From Planctomycetota bacterium (GTDB taxonomy: Bacteria; Planctomycetota; Planctomycetia; Pirellulales; Pirellulaceae): DNA of 64,000 nucleotides. The stretch is taken from NCBI GenBank assembly GCA_016872775.1, contig VGZA01000014.1, positions 46,062-110,061 of the forward strand, in the 5' to 3' direction. Under the pieces are notes generated by a model, which did no database searches, was not told the DNA's origin, and was given only the letters and a program-made list of their open reading frames with translations. The position numbers and the translations under genes were made by a program. Position 1 is the first letter of the stretch, and each line of letters opens with the position of its first letter. Of the stretch, positions 26,951 through 37,584 are shown one piece after another.

Positions 26951-29900
26951 CCACAATCACCTTCCATCGCACCACCGACGATCGCCACCCGATTACCGCG
27001 GCAACGCGCCCGTCAACGTGTTCCATGCTTGTCTTTTGTGCAATCGCCGTCGGCGCTGCGGCGTTTTCATTTGCTCCGATCGGTCGTGCCGCCGAGCCCG
27101 ACAACGGCGCGGCACCCGCCGGCCAGTTTGAATGCCGCTACGCGATCAGCCCTCCGGTCATCGACGGCAAGCCCGATGACGAAATCTGGATGGCCGCCGA
27201 GGAAATCTCGTCGTTCTCGCTGCCATGGCTGGGCGAAAAGCGGCGGCAGGCACGCACCGCAACCCGCGCCCGCTTGCTGTGGGACAATCAGTACTTGTAC
27301 TTCCTGGCGGACATGGAAGACCGCGATCTCTACGCCGATGTCACGGAGCACGACGGGGTCACGTGGGAAAACGACGTCTTCGAACTGTTCTTCAAGCCCA
27401 GCGATGAACATCCGGGCTACTACGAGTTTCAGGTCAACGCCGCCAATACCGCCTTTGACATGTTTGTCCCGCAGCGCGGATCGGGCAACGTACGCCGATA
27501 CGCTCGCGCCGATGAATTCCATCTGGAATCCAAAGTGGCACTCCGCGGAACGCTCAATAATTGGCGCGATCAGGATACGGGATGGACGGTCGAAGGACGC
27601 ATTCCGTGGCGCGACTTCGTGCGCAGCGGCGGACCACCTCGGCCCGATGAACGCTGGAAATTCGTGCTCTGCCGCTACGATTACAGCGTTGAATTCGATG
27701 GACCGGAATTGTCGTGGTGTTCACCTCTCAGCTCCGCGCCCCATGCCGACTTCCATCGCTTTGAAGATTACGCGACGCTGCGTTTCGTCCCGCCGCCTCG
27801 ACGTAACGCGGCGCGAGGCATTCCTGAACGGATCCCGTGGACCACCTCGCGCGTCGTCGGTTCTCCCGACCCGCCACCACCCTATCGAACGCGACCGGCT
27901 TTCGACCAGCCTCCCCTGCCCTTCCCTATCGCCGCCACGCTGATTCCTGGTCGCGCGGAATGGCTGATCATCACCCAGCCCGCACCCTTTGCGCCATCGC
28001 AGCTGGTCAAGATGCGAGATGCGGCCGATGTTCGCTCCGCGGAGGTACTGCTGGAAATTCCCGATACGACGGCTTACTCCATCACGTTCCATCCCAACTA
28101 CCGTCACACCGGATGGGTCTACCTGGGCTATAACGGAACCGGTTCGGATGGTTTTCGCGGCAAGACAACCAAAATCGTGCGCTACCATCTTCACCCCGGC
28201 ACCGGGACGTTCGATCCGTCGACGGCACGCGTCATCCTGGAATGGGAGTCCGACGGGCATAACGGCGGTGCGACCGCGTTCGGCAACGATGGAATGTTGT
28301 ATGTGACGACAGGCGACGGTACGTCCGATTCAGATACCAATCTGGCCGGGCAGGATCTGAGTCATCTGCTGGGTAAGGTCCTGCGGATCGATGTGGACCA
28401 TCCGACCGCCACGCACGCCTATTCGATTCCCGCCGACAATCCGTTCGCCGGGAAGGACGGCATCCGTGCGGAGACATGGTGTTACGGGCTGCGCAATCCC
28501 TGGCGGATCGCCGTCGATCCCCGACGCGGCGCACTGTGGGTCGGCAACAATGGCCAGGATCTTTGGGAACAGGCCTATCGGATCGAGAAGGGGGCGAATT
28601 ACGGCTGGAGTGTGATGGAGGGCAGCCATCCGTTTTACCCGGATCGGAAAGCCGGCCCCACGCCGTTCGTCGCGCCGACGGTCGAACACCCGCACAGTGA
28701 AGCGCGTTCGCTCACCGGTGGACTGGTCTACTACGGCAGGAAATACCCCGAGCTCCAAGGCGCTTATATCTACGGCGATCATTCCACGGGCAAAGTCTGG
28801 GGAGTCCAGCACGATGGGTCGCAGATTGTCTGGCACCGCGAACTTACCGACACGCCGTTTCACATTACCGGCTTCGCGCTCGATCGAGACGGCGAACTGC
28901 TCATTCTCGAACACGCCGCCGCCGGCAACTTGCACTATCTCGAGCCGAATCCTCCGCAGGCCGACGACGCTTCGCCGTTTCCACACCGGCTGAGCGAGAC
29001 CGGAATCTTTCGCTCGCTGCCGGAACACAAGTTTCAGGAAGGCATGATCCCCTATTCCGTCAATGCGGCGCTCTGGTCCGACGGCGCCCACAAGGAACGA
29101 GCGTTCGGGATTCCTCATCATCCCGATCGCCTCGACTCCGAAATGACGATCGATTTCTCCCAGCCCAAGGGCTGGGGGTTCCCCGACGACACGGTGCTGG
29201 TCAAGTCGTTCGCTCTGGAACGGACGCCAGGCGACCCGGGGACTCGATTCTGGATCGAAACGCGACTGCTCGTGAAGCAGCAGGGTGAATGGATCGGCTA
29301 TTCCTACCTTTGGAATGACGCCCAGACCGACGCCGAACTGGTTGCGGCGGAGGGTGCCGATCGACAGTTCGAACTGCAGGTGCCGCGGTCTCGGGACAAC
29401 CCGTCGGGGCAGCTGCGTCAGCATTGGCGCTATCCCAGCCGCACGGAGTGCATGGTCTGCCACAGTCGTGCCGCGAATTATGTTCTCGGCTTGAGCACGG
29501 CGCAAATGAACCGCGATCATGACTACGATGGAAGGCGGGACAATCAGCTACGTGTGCTCGAACATCTGGGTCTGCTGCGCGTCAACTGGCACGGAGATAC
29601 GCTCGCTGCGTTGCGCGAGGAACTCACTCGGCAAGGCAAGAGCGAAGCCGAGATCGGGGCGACGATCGCGGAGCGGACCGGGACGCGCCTGCAGCGCCCG
29701 TCATCCACGACATCGCTGTTAACACACGCCCCTGATCAGTATCCTCGCCTGGCCGATCCGTACGATCGGGCCGAATCGCTGGAGCGGCGCGCGCGTGCTT
29801 ACCTGCACGCTAACTGTTCCCAATGCCACCTGCCGGCGGGTGGAGGAAACGCGCAGCTCGATCTCGACTACGCAACGTCGCTCGATCAAAGCAAGTTGCT

Positions 29901-30096
29901 TACGGCCCCGCTTCACCATCGGTTCGACGTGCAGGATGCGCGGATTGTGGCTCCCGGGAGCCCGGAGAAGAGCGTCTTGCTGAAGCGGGTTGGCCAGCGC
30001 GGGAAGGGCCAGATGCCGCAACTTGCCACCGATCTCGTCGATCGACCCGCCGTCGAGTTATTGGAGGAGTGGATTCGAGGCCTGCCGCGACCTTAA
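26947..30096 (+). CDS. Exported CBM9 / sugar dehydrogenase / cytochrome c multidomain protein
   Basis: A 1049-residue exported protein. A signal peptide (about 25-50) is followed by a CBM9/DOMON-type sugar- or heme-binding domain (about 60-275, with IDGKPDDEIW and ENDVFELFFKPSDEHPGYYEFQVNA). A glucose/sorbosone dehydrogenase-type PQQ propeller spans about 297-685, with DGHNGGATAFGNDGMLYVTTGDG, GKVLRIDVDH, GLRNPWRIAVDP and GANYGWSVMEG. The C-terminal part (about 690-1049) has a heme-type CMVCHS near 834 and CSQCH near 957, as in the HNE_0200-type family. Electrons from sugar oxidation would pass to the hemes. The frame is open far upstream, but ATG 26947 overlaps the carboxylase stop and precedes the signal peptide. 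Confidence 0.85.
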   Translation: MTTITFHRTTDDRHPITAATRPSTCSMLVFCAIAVGAAAFSFAPIGRAAEPDNGAAPAGQFECRYAISPPVIDGKPDDEIWMAAEEISSFSLPWLGEKRRQARTATRARLLWDNQYLYFLADMEDRDLYADVTEHDGVTWENDVFELFFKPSDEHPGYYEFQVNAANTAFDMFVPQRGSGNVRRYARADEFHLESKVALRGTLNNWRDQDTGWTVEGRIPWRDFVRSGGPPRPDERWKFVLCRYDYSVEFDGPELSWCSPLSSAPHADFHRFEDYATLRFVPPPRRNAARGIPERIPWTTSRVVGSPDPPPPYRTRPAFDQPPLPFPIAATLIPGRAEWLIITQPAPFAPSQLVKMRDAADVRSAEVLLEIPDTTAYSITFHPNYRHTGWVYLGYNGTGSDGFRGKTTKIVRYHLHPGTGTFDPSTARVILEWESDGHNGGATAFGNDGMLYVTTGDGTSDSDTNLAGQDLSHLLGKVLRIDVDHPTATHAYSIPADNPFAGKDGIRAETWCYGLRNPWRIAVDPRRGALWVGNNGQDLWEQAYRIEKGANYGWSVMEGSHPFYPDRKAGPTPFVAPTVEHPHSEARSLTGGLVYYGRKYPELQGAYIYGDHSTGKVWGVQHDGSQIVWHRELTDTPFHITGFALDRDGELLILEHAAAGNLHYLEPNPPQADDASPFPHRLSETGIFRSLPEHKFQEGMIPYSVNAALWSDGAHKERAFGIPHHPDRLDSEMTIDFSQPKGWGFPDDTVLVKSFALERTPGDPGTRFWIETRLLVKQQGEWIGYSYLWNDAQTDAELVAAEGADRQFELQVPRSRDNPSGQLRQHWRYPSRTECMVCHSRAANYVLGLSTAQMNRDHDYDGRRDNQLRVLEHLGLLRVNWHGDTLAALREELTRQGKSEAEIGATIAERTGTRLQRPSSTTSLLTHAPDQYPRLADPYDRAESLERRARAYLHANCSQCHLPAGGGNAQLDLDYATSLDQSKLLTAPLHHRFDVQDARIVAPGSPEKSVLLKRVGQRGKGQMPQLATDLVDRPAVELLEEWIRGLPRP

Positions 30097-30130
30097 CCGG
30101 TCGAGCGGGCAAGAAGGAAATCCGATCCGT

Positions 30131-31513
30131 ATGCCGATCCGCATCGCGAATGGCGCTGGATTCCTCGGCGACAACCTCGACGCGCCGCGCCGACTGGTCG
30201 AGGCGGCCGAAGTCGATTACCTCACGATCGAGCATCTCGCCGAATTGACGATGTCGATCCTGGCGCATCAGCGCGCCAAGGACCCCCAAGCCGGCTACGC
30301 TGGTGACTTTCTGGAGATCATCGATTCGCTATTGCCGGCTCTGCGGACGCAGCCGCAATTGCACCTGATCGCGAACAGCGGAGGCATGAACCCGACCAGT
30401 TGCGCGGCGGCGACCAGCCGAGCGCTGGTTGCCGCCGATCTGGGCGACCTGATGGTCGGTATCGTGCGCGGCGACGACATCCTGGCAAATCTTGACGAAT
30501 GGCGCGGCGCGGGTTTCAGCTTCCGCAATCTGGACACGGGAGCCGAACTGGCGGAGTTACAGACCCCGATCGTCAGTGCGAACGCTTATCTGGGCGCCGC
30601 CCCGATTGTCGACGCCTTGAACCAGAAAGCGCGGATCGTGATCACCGGTCGCGTGGCCGACGCGTCGCTTACCGTCGCCCCAGCCGTCCATCGCTACGGC
30701 TGGCCCTGGGACGACTGGCATCGCCTGGCTGGCGCGAGTGTGGCGGGGCACTTGATCGAATGCGGCGCTCAGGTCACCGGTGGCTATGCCACCGAATGGA
30801 ACAACTGCCGATTGACCGACATCGGCTACCCGATCGCGGAGGTTGAGCCCGACGGGTCGTGTCTAATCACCAAGCCGGCAGGTTCGGGCGGAGTCGTCAA
30901 TCGGCGCACGGTCGTCGAGCAACTGACTTACGAAATCGGCGACCCACAGCATTATCTTACGCCGGATGTTGACGTGGATTTCACGACCGTCGCGGTCCGC
31001 GAGATGGGTACGGACCGCGTTCTGGTTAAAGGCGCGACGGGCGGTCCACGCCCGGACTGCCTCAAGGTCTCGCTGGCATATCGGGCGGGCTACATGGCGT
31101 CCGCGCAGCTGGTAGTTTACGGCAACGACTGCCAGGAGAAGGCGCAAGCGGCCGGCCAGATGGTGCTCGACAGAGTTGCTCTCGCCGGATATCAACTCGA
31201 GCGAACGAAGGTCGAAATCCTGGGCACCGGCTGTGCGGTGCCACGCGGCTCGACGAGCAATCGAACCACGAACGAAGTCGTCCTGAGGGTGGCGGCTCAC
31301 GATTCACGCCGCGACGCCGTCGAGCGGTTCACGAGGGAATTCGCGCCGCTGATCACGAGTGGCCCCGCCGGGCTCGCAGGCTATGCCGCCGGCCGCAGCG
31401 CCGTTCGTCCCGTCATCGCCTACTGGCCTACCCTCGTGCCGCGTGAATTGGTGCGGCCACTCGTCATGGTAATGTCGGCGCACGAATGGGCCGAAAGCGT
31501 AGCGCGAAAGTAG
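30131..31513 (+). CDS. AtuA-family (DUF1446) acyclic terpene utilisation protein
   Basis: A 460-residue protein of PF07287. Landmarks: MPIRIANGAGFLGDN, VDYLTIEHLAELTMSILA, GGMNPTSCAAATSRAL, ITGRVADASLTVAPAVHRYGWPWDDWHRLA, GGYATEWNNCRLTDIGYPIAE, AGSGGVVNRRTVVEQLTYEIGDP and GPRPDCLKVSLAYRAGYM. AtuA is encoded with geranyl-CoA carboxylase in Pseudomonas terpene (citronellol) degradation; its reaction is unsettled. Here it lies in an operon-like run with a carboxyltransferase. ATG 30131 has AAGGAAA 10 bases upstream, preferred over the 29990 opening. The stop TAG (31511-31513) is immediately followed by a palindromic TAGCTCGAAA repeat. Confidence 0.9.
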   Translation: MPIRIANGAGFLGDNLDAPRRLVEAAEVDYLTIEHLAELTMSILAHQRAKDPQAGYAGDFLEIIDSLLPALRTQPQLHLIANSGGMNPTSCAAATSRALVAADLGDLMVGIVRGDDILANLDEWRGAGFSFRNLDTGAELAELQTPIVSANAYLGAAPIVDALNQKARIVITGRVADASLTVAPAVHRYGWPWDDWHRLAGASVAGHLIECGAQVTGGYATEWNNCRLTDIGYPIAEVEPDGSCLITKPAGSGGVVNRRTVVEQLTYEIGDPQHYLTPDVDVDFTTVAVREMGTDRVLVKGATGGPRPDCLKVSLAYRAGYMASAQLVVYGNDCQEKAQAAGQMVLDRVALAGYQLERTKVEILGTGCAVPRGSTSNRTTNEVVLRVAAHDSRRDAVERFTREFAPLITSGPAGLAGYAAGRSAVRPVIAYWPTLVPRELVRPLVMVMSAHEWAESVARK

Positions 31514-31535
31514 TAGCTCGAAACTTGTTTCGAGC
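31513..31535. repeat. TAGCTCGAAA palindrome on the AtuA stop codon
   Basis: GCTCGAAAC (31516-31524), TT, GTTTCGAGC (31527-31535) form a perfect 9-bp palindrome, led by TAG directly after the AtuA stop. The same 21-base sequence, with one change, sits on the stop of the opposite HAD gene. Confidence 0.75.
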
Positions 31536-31624
31536 CGCCCCGCGCAACCGCCGCCCATCGGCTTGGCACACCCAGCCGCGGGGTCACTGAGTCACTGCGA
31601 TCGGAGATCGCCGTGTTCAGAAAT

Positions 31625-31646
31625 CTCGAAACAAATTTCGAGCTAC
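31625..31646. repeat. TAGCTCGAAA palindrome on the HAD stop codon (inverted copy)
   Basis: CTCGAAA, four bases, TTTCGAG (31625-31642) is the inverted copy of the element at 31513. Read on the minus strand it begins with the HAD gene's own TAG stop (31643-31645). Together the copies mark both ends of the convergent intergenic space. Confidence 0.75.
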
Positions 31647-32263
31647 AGCAGTCCGCGAACCGCAAGTTCTTCCGCGAGTTGTGTCGCGGAGTGAAACGGA
31701 ACGGCGTCGATACCCAACCGGGCGGCGGCATCGACGTTTTCGAGCCGATCGTCGACGAAAAACGTCTCCTCCGGCGTCACGCCGGCCATCGCCAACGCCT
31801 GCTGGTAGATTGTTGGCTCCGGTTTCATCGCCCGCAATTCAAAGCTCAGCGCATGCACGCTGAACCGTTCTCGCAGGAACGGGAACCGATCGGGATAGAG
31901 GTGTCGCCAGTGGGCCTCGCAGGTGTTCGACAGCAGTCCCATGCGGTGCCCGCGCCGCGCGAGCCGGTCCAGCAGTTCTTCGACATCGGGTCGAGCCGCA
32001 AAGATATCACTGACCAATTCCAACGTCGTGTCGAACCCCGGCAGCGTCGGAATCGATTCACGCACCCGCGCGATGAATTCGCGACTGGTGATCTCGCCCC
32101 GTTCGTATTGCCACTCGATGCCCGAAGCGAAAATCGCGTCCCACACGCGTTCGGTCGAGACGCCAGCGTGGACGGCCAGTCGCTCGCAGCCGACTCGATG
32201 GTCGAAGTCGAGCAGCACCTTTCCCATGTCGAAGAAAAGAAATCGTAGCGAGGACGGCGGCAT
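31643..32263 (-). CDS. HAD-superfamily hydrolase
   Basis: A 206-residue HAD-IA hydrolase of the YihX / haloacid-dehalogenase-like group. The catalytic DMGKVLLDFDH is near residue 12. A cap region follows, then GLLSNTCEAHW (motif II serine), AMKPEPTIYQQAL (motif III lysine) and FFVDDRLENVDAAARLG (motif IV acidic pair). It is probably a small phosphatase; the substrate cannot be told. It is convergent with the AtuA gene, and its stop codon is part of a palindromic repeat. It lies 17 bp after the DUF1080 gene on the same strand. Confidence 0.88.
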   Translation of the reverse strand: MPPSSLRFLFFDMGKVLLDFDHRVGCERLAVHAGVSTERVWDAIFASGIEWQYERGEITSREFIARVRESIPTLPGFDTTLELVSDIFAARPDVEELLDRLARRGHRMGLLSNTCEAHWRHLYPDRFPFLRERFSVHALSFELRAMKPEPTIYQQALAMAGVTPEETFFVDDRLENVDAAARLGIDAVPFHSATQLAEELAVRGLL

Positions 32264-32280
32264 GGATCGATCACGTCGGC

Positions 32281-32973
32281 TCAGGGGAGTTCCATGATAC
32301 GAATTTCGCGGTAGGCGGCTTCGCCCGGCTCGCCGCCGTGGATCTGCAGTCCGATCACGCCGCGCGCGGCGATTCCATCTTCCTTCTCCATGTAGTCGAC
32401 GGTGAGCAGCTCATTGACCCAGATGCGGATGTGGTGGCCCTCGCAGCGGATCACGATGCTGTTGTAGTCGTCCTTTTTCAGCTTCGCCGTCAGTTGGTCA
32501 TGATCGCCTTGAACCAGGAACTTTTTCCGACGGGACTCGTCGTATAGAGCGCCCCAGATCGACTTGCCCTGTGAGGTTCCCATGTCGCATTGATAGCCGA
32601 TCACTTCGTGGTGGTTAGGAATCCTTTCGCTGCGAAACTGGATGCCGGCATTCTCGCCCGGTCCGCGCAGCCGAGCTTCGAGTCGCAATTCGAAATTCCC
32701 GTATCGCTTGCGCGTGCAGAGAAACTCGTTACGCGGAATCTTCGCGTCCAGCGTTCCAGCGACGATCGCGTCGTCGACGACGCGAAACGTCTTCAGATCG
32801 CCTTCCCAGCCGTCGAGCGACTTGCCGTCAAAGATCTTCGTGAAGCCCTCTTCGGCGGCCAGGGGAGTCGTCGCGAACAGAACAGCCGCGAAGCAGGCCA
32901 GGCAGAGCAGGCAGGGCAATCGGGTGGGCAGACAGGATCGGACCGACGCGAAGCGGAAAATGGTCTGTGGCAT
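32281..32973 (-). CDS. DUF1080 (3-keto-disaccharide hydrolase-like) exported protein
   Basis: A 230-residue product with a signal peptide (about 12-40, ending in PLAAEE). The LamG-like DUF1080 body has FTKIFDGKSLDGWEG, WRVVDDAIV-like FRVVDDAIVAG, RYGNFELRLEARL, NAGIQFRSERIPNHHEVIGYQCDMG and a C-terminal ARGVIGLQIHGG. Some family members hydrolyse 3-keto-glycosides; most are uncharacterised. ATG 32973 is the best start for the signal peptide; a frame opening to 33042 exists. It is divergent from a Gfo/Idh/MocA oxidoreductase, and such pairs recur in planctomycete sugar oxidation loci. Confidence 0.88.
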   Translation of the reverse strand: MPQTIFRFASVRSCLPTRLPCLLCLACFAAVLFATTPLAAEEGFTKIFDGKSLDGWEGDLKTFRVVDDAIVAGTLDAKIPRNEFLCTRKRYGNFELRLEARLRGPGENAGIQFRSERIPNHHEVIGYQCDMGTSQGKSIWGALYDESRRKKFLVQGDHDQLTAKLKKDDYNSIVIRCEGHHIRIWVNELLTVDYMEKEDGIAARGVIGLQIHGGEPGEAAYREIRIMELP

Positions 32974-33159
32974 GGAGGACTCGCGGATGGAGGATATTGT
33001 TCGTGCAAAATGAGGTTGGGCGAAATACCTTCGCACCGCCAAGAGTTTACCGCTTAAATTCTCCCGTTCCCATGCCTCGACACGGCTGGAAAACCGCTTC
33101 TGGCGCCACTAGACTCTAAGGGCCGCCGTTCTGGACCGACGAAAAGGAGCGATTGCATC

Positions 33160-34542
33160 ATGACGCAGCGTAAATCAGGCCGAACCGATCGCCGCCGGTT
33201 TCTGAAAAACTCCGTGGTGGTTGCAGCCGCAGGCTATTTGTCACCCGCATTGCTTGCCGGGACGAACCTTCGCGCCGGCGAAGCAAAATCGGAGTCGCGC
33301 AATGACCGGCCCTTGATCGGCTGCATCGGCACCGGAGACCGCTGGAAGGCGGTGGGCCCGAACGCCATGAAGTTTGGCGATGTGGTCGCGGTGTGTGACG
33401 TCGATCGGGCACACTTGGAAGAGGGGCAGCGGATCGTCAAGGAACGCCAGGGGCGTGAAGTGGAGGGCTTCGAGGACTATCGGCGGATCCTGGATCGCAA
33501 AGAGATTGACGTCGTGACGATCGTGACGCCCGACCATTGGCACTCCAAGATCGCGATCGAGGCAATGAAGGCAGGCAAGGATGTCTATTGCGAAAAGCCG
33601 CTGACGTTGACGATCGACGAAGGCAAGCAGATTCTCAAGGTGCACCAGGAGACCGGACGCGTGTTCCAGGTCGGCACGCAACAGCGCAGCGAAATGAATC
33701 TGCGGTTCCTGCGCGCGGTTGCGATGGTGAAAGCGGGACGCATCGGCAAAGTGCGTCGGGTCCAGTGTGCGATTGGAGGTGCGCCGACTAGTGGTCCGAT
33801 TCCAGCGGCGGAGGCGCCGAGCACATTGAACTGGAATCTCTGGCTGGGACAGGCTCCGCTGGTCGACTACCGATTCAATAAAGGCGGTCGCTGGGGCAAC
33901 TCGCGATGCCACTACGAGTTCCGCTGGTGGTACGAGTATTCGGGAGGCAAGATGACCGATTGGGGTGCTCACCATGTCGATATCGCTCAATGGGCGATTG
34001 GTATGGACGATTGGGGGCCTTCGACGATTGAGGGGACGGCGCATCATCCCGTGCCGTTCGAGGACGGAATGCCGACCGACGATTCGCAGTACAATGCCGC
34101 GGACCAGTTCCTGGTCAAGTGTCTGTTTCGGCGAGGCGATGAGTCGGTGGAATTGGTGATTCGACACGACACGGAGAACGGAATTCTGTTTGAAGGCGAC
34201 CAGGGTCAGTTGTTCGTGGGTCGCGGGGCGCTGCGTGGGAAGCCGGTCGAGGAACTCGCGGACAATCCGCTCCCGGAGGATGCGATCACCAGGCTCTATA
34301 AAGGCCGCCAGCCAGGCGACCATATGCGGAACTTTTTCGAGTGCCTCAAGGCGCGCGAACAGCCGATTTCGGATGTCGTAACGCATCATCGAGCGATGAC
34401 GACCTGTCATCTCGCCAATATCGCCATTCGGCTGGACAGGCCGCTGAAATGGGACCCGGCCAAGGAGCAGATCATTGGCGACAACGAAGCGAACGGCTTC
34501 CAGAAGCGGACAGCTCGCGACGGATTTGAAGTCAAGGCCTGA
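33160..34542 (+). CDS. Tat-exported Gfo/Idh/MocA family oxidoreductase
   Basis: A 460-residue NAD(P)-dependent sugar or polyol dehydrogenase-like protein. The N-terminus has a twin-arginine signal ([25 protein letters not shown]). The nucleotide fold follows with [57 protein letters not shown], then the C-terminal domain with [29 protein letters not shown] is typical of the planctomycete branch. It ends in TGATG, overlapping the SDR gene start by one base, so the two are co-translated. Together with the divergent DUF1080 gene it may process 3-keto sugars; inference. Confidence 0.93.
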   Translation: MTQRKSGRTDRRRFLKNSVVVAAAGYLSPALLAGTNLRAGEAKSESRNDRPLIGCIGTGDRWKAVGPNAMKFGDVVAVCDVDRAHLEEGQRIVKERQGREVEGFEDYRRILDRKEIDVVTIVTPDHWHSKIAIEAMKAGKDVYCEKPLTLTIDEGKQILKVHQETGRVFQVGTQQRSEMNLRFLRAVAMVKAGRIGKVRRVQCAIGGAPTSGPIPAAEAPSTLNWNLWLGQAPLVDYRFNKGGRWGNSRCHYEFRWWYEYSGGKMTDWGAHHVDIAQWAIGMDDWGPSTIEGTAHHPVPFEDGMPTDDSQYNAADQFLVKCLFRRGDESVELVIRHDTENGILFEGDQGQLFVGRGALRGKPVEELADNPLPEDAITRLYKGRQPGDHMRNFFECLKAREQPISDVVTHHRAMTTCHLANIAIRLDRPLKWDPAKEQIIGDNEANGFQKRTARDGFEVKA

Positions 34543-35390
34543 TGTCATATTGGCGCGACAAAGTTGCGGTCGTCACGGGCGGCTCGGCCGGTTTCGGCCG
34601 CATTCTGGCCCTGGAACTGGCTCGGGTTGGGGCCCATGTTGTGGTCGCGGCGCGCGACGCGGCGCGTCTCGACTCCGTCCTGGCGGAACTGGAACAGACC
34701 TCGGGAGCCGCGCCAGCGTCAAACGCCGGAGCCGGACGACGTCACCTGGCGATTACCGCCGACGTGACCGTCGAGCAGGAAGTGGAGCGACTTGTTCATT
34801 CCGCCAGCGCGGAATGGGGCCGAATCGACCTGTTCGTGAGTAATGCCGGTCGATCGACTCGCGGCCTGGCACTCGAAACCACTTGCGAACAGTTCCGGGA
34901 ATACCTTGAATGCAATTTTCTGTCCGTGGTGCGTTGCGCACGGCATGCGGCTCCTCACCTGCTCGCGTCGAAGGGACATCTGGTAAACGTAGGCTCGCTG
35001 GCGGCCAAAACGGTCTCGCGATACCTTGGCGCCTACCCGGCGAGCAAGTTTCCGGTCGCCGCCTATTCGCAGCAGTTGCGCTACGAACTGGGGCCGCGCG
35101 GTGTGCACGTGCTGTTGCTCTGCCCGGGACCGCTTGCGCGCGAAGACGCTGGAAACCGCTACGATTCGGCAGCGGCCGGACTACCAGAAACAGCTCGTCG
35201 ACCAGGCGGCGGCGTGCGCCTGCGCGGCCTGCCGATGCCGGACGTGGCACGACGCACGCTGCGTGCCTGCGAACGGCGCGATCCGGAGCTGATTCTGCCG
35301 GGCAAAGTGCGCTGGCTGCTGGCCCTTGCCCAGTTCGCTCCACGATGGAGCGATTGGATCGTGGAGAAAATGACCGGGGGAAGAAACTGA
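34542..35390 (+). CDS. Short-chain dehydrogenase/reductase
   Basis: A 282-residue SDR. The cofactor motif TGGSAGFG (about residues 12-19) and VVAARDAARL, then FVSNAGRSTRG, VNVGSLAAKT with the active-site serine, and YPASKF with the catalytic tyrosine and lysine are all present. It was likely acquired into, or always part of, the two-gene unit with the preceding oxidoreductase (TGATG junction). Substrate unknown. Confidence 0.92.
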   Translation: MSYWRDKVAVVTGGSAGFGRILALELARVGAHVVVAARDAARLDSVLAELEQTSGAAPASNAGAGRRHLAITADVTVEQEVERLVHSASAEWGRIDLFVSNAGRSTRGLALETTCEQFREYLECNFLSVVRCARHAAPHLLASKGHLVNVGSLAAKTVSRYLGAYPASKFPVAAYSQQLRYELGPRGVHVLLLCPGPLAREDAGNRYDSAAAGLPETARRPGGGVRLRGLPMPDVARRTLRACERRDPELILPGKVRWLLALAQFAPRWSDWIVEKMTGGRN

Positions 35391-35561
35391 ATCTGTGGAT
35401 TGAATCCTGAGCGCGGTTGCCGGTTCGATGCTGGCCTGCGCCGTTGTCGACAACCTTGGGCTGGTTGATTCCAAGCAGCGAATCTGGGACGATGTTTGGC
35501 ATTTGATAACGCATTCGGCATCCACCACCTCGGATAACAGTAGACTGGGAACGACGCACAA

Positions 35562-36872
<1,311 letters not shown>

Positions 36873-36875
36873 CGC

Positions 36876-37580
36876 ATGAATGCGAAATCCGAATTGCGGG
36901 CAGCAACCGCCGCGGAACACGGCGACGATCGAGTGCGCCAGCTGATCGAACTGCAGGAGCGGGAACGGCAATGGCTGGGCTTTGAACTTCACGACGGATT
37001 GATCCAGGAACTCACGGCAGCGGTGATGTTCCTGGAATCGGCGGCCTCCGATTGTGGTGCGACGGGTGAAACTTCCGAATCGTTGGCGCAGGCAGATCGG
37101 CTGCTGCGCGGTGCGCTGGTGGAGGCGCGGCGGTTGATCGCGGGACTGCAGCCCGCGCAACTGGAGGATGGCGGGCTGGCGGCCGCCCTGCAGCGTTTGA
37201 TCGGCGACTTGCAAGATCGATCGCAGGTGAAGTTCACCTTGCATTGCGACCCGCTCCCGCCACTGCCTCACGACTGGGAGTGGAATCTGTTCCGCATCGC
37301 TCAGGAATGCTTGAATAACGTCGTCAAGCATAGCCGTGCCTCGACGGCTCAGATTCGTTGTGAAACGCGCCCGACCGAACTGCAACTGACGGTTGAGGAC
37401 CACGGGCAGGGATTCGACCCGGCGAAGGTCCCACCCAATCGCTACGGATTGCTCGGTATTCGCCAACGCGTGAATTGGATGCGCGGTAAGCTGGATCTGC
37501 TCAGCCATCCCGGCCGTGGAACGACCGTCCGGGTGGCGGTACCGTTGCCCTCGGAAACAACGATGCAAACAGGAGATTGA
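36876..37580 (+). CDS. Orphan NarL-type sensor histidine kinase
   Basis: A 234-residue cytoplasmic kinase with no sensor or membrane segment. The HisKA_3 dimerisation box ERERQWLGFELHDGLIQELTA has the phospho-accepting histidine at 39. The HATPase_c domain shows FRIAQECLNNVVKHSRA (N box), VEDHGQGFDP (G1), YGLLGIRQRVNWM (G2) and SHPGRGTTVRVAVPL. Such kinases normally pair with a LuxR-type response regulator, but none is in the window. It is flanked by xylA (3 bp) and a membrane WD40 protein (4 bp), so it may get its input from the latter. Confidence 0.92.
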   Translation: MNAKSELRAATAAEHGDDRVRQLIELQERERQWLGFELHDGLIQELTAAVMFLESAASDCGATGETSESLAQADRLLRGALVEARRLIAGLQPAQLEDGGLAAALQRLIGDLQDRSQVKFTLHCDPLPPLPHDWEWNLFRIAQECLNNVVKHSRASTAQIRCETRPTELQLTVEDHGQGFDPAKVPPNRYGLLGIRQRVNWMRGKLDLLSHPGRGTTVRVAVPLPSETTMQTGD

Positions 37581-37584
37581 GCCG

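Noticed and set aside
33241..34548. 435-codon open frame opposite the Gfo/Idh/MocA gene
   Set aside because: Antisense shadow with no motif; the sense gene is certain.
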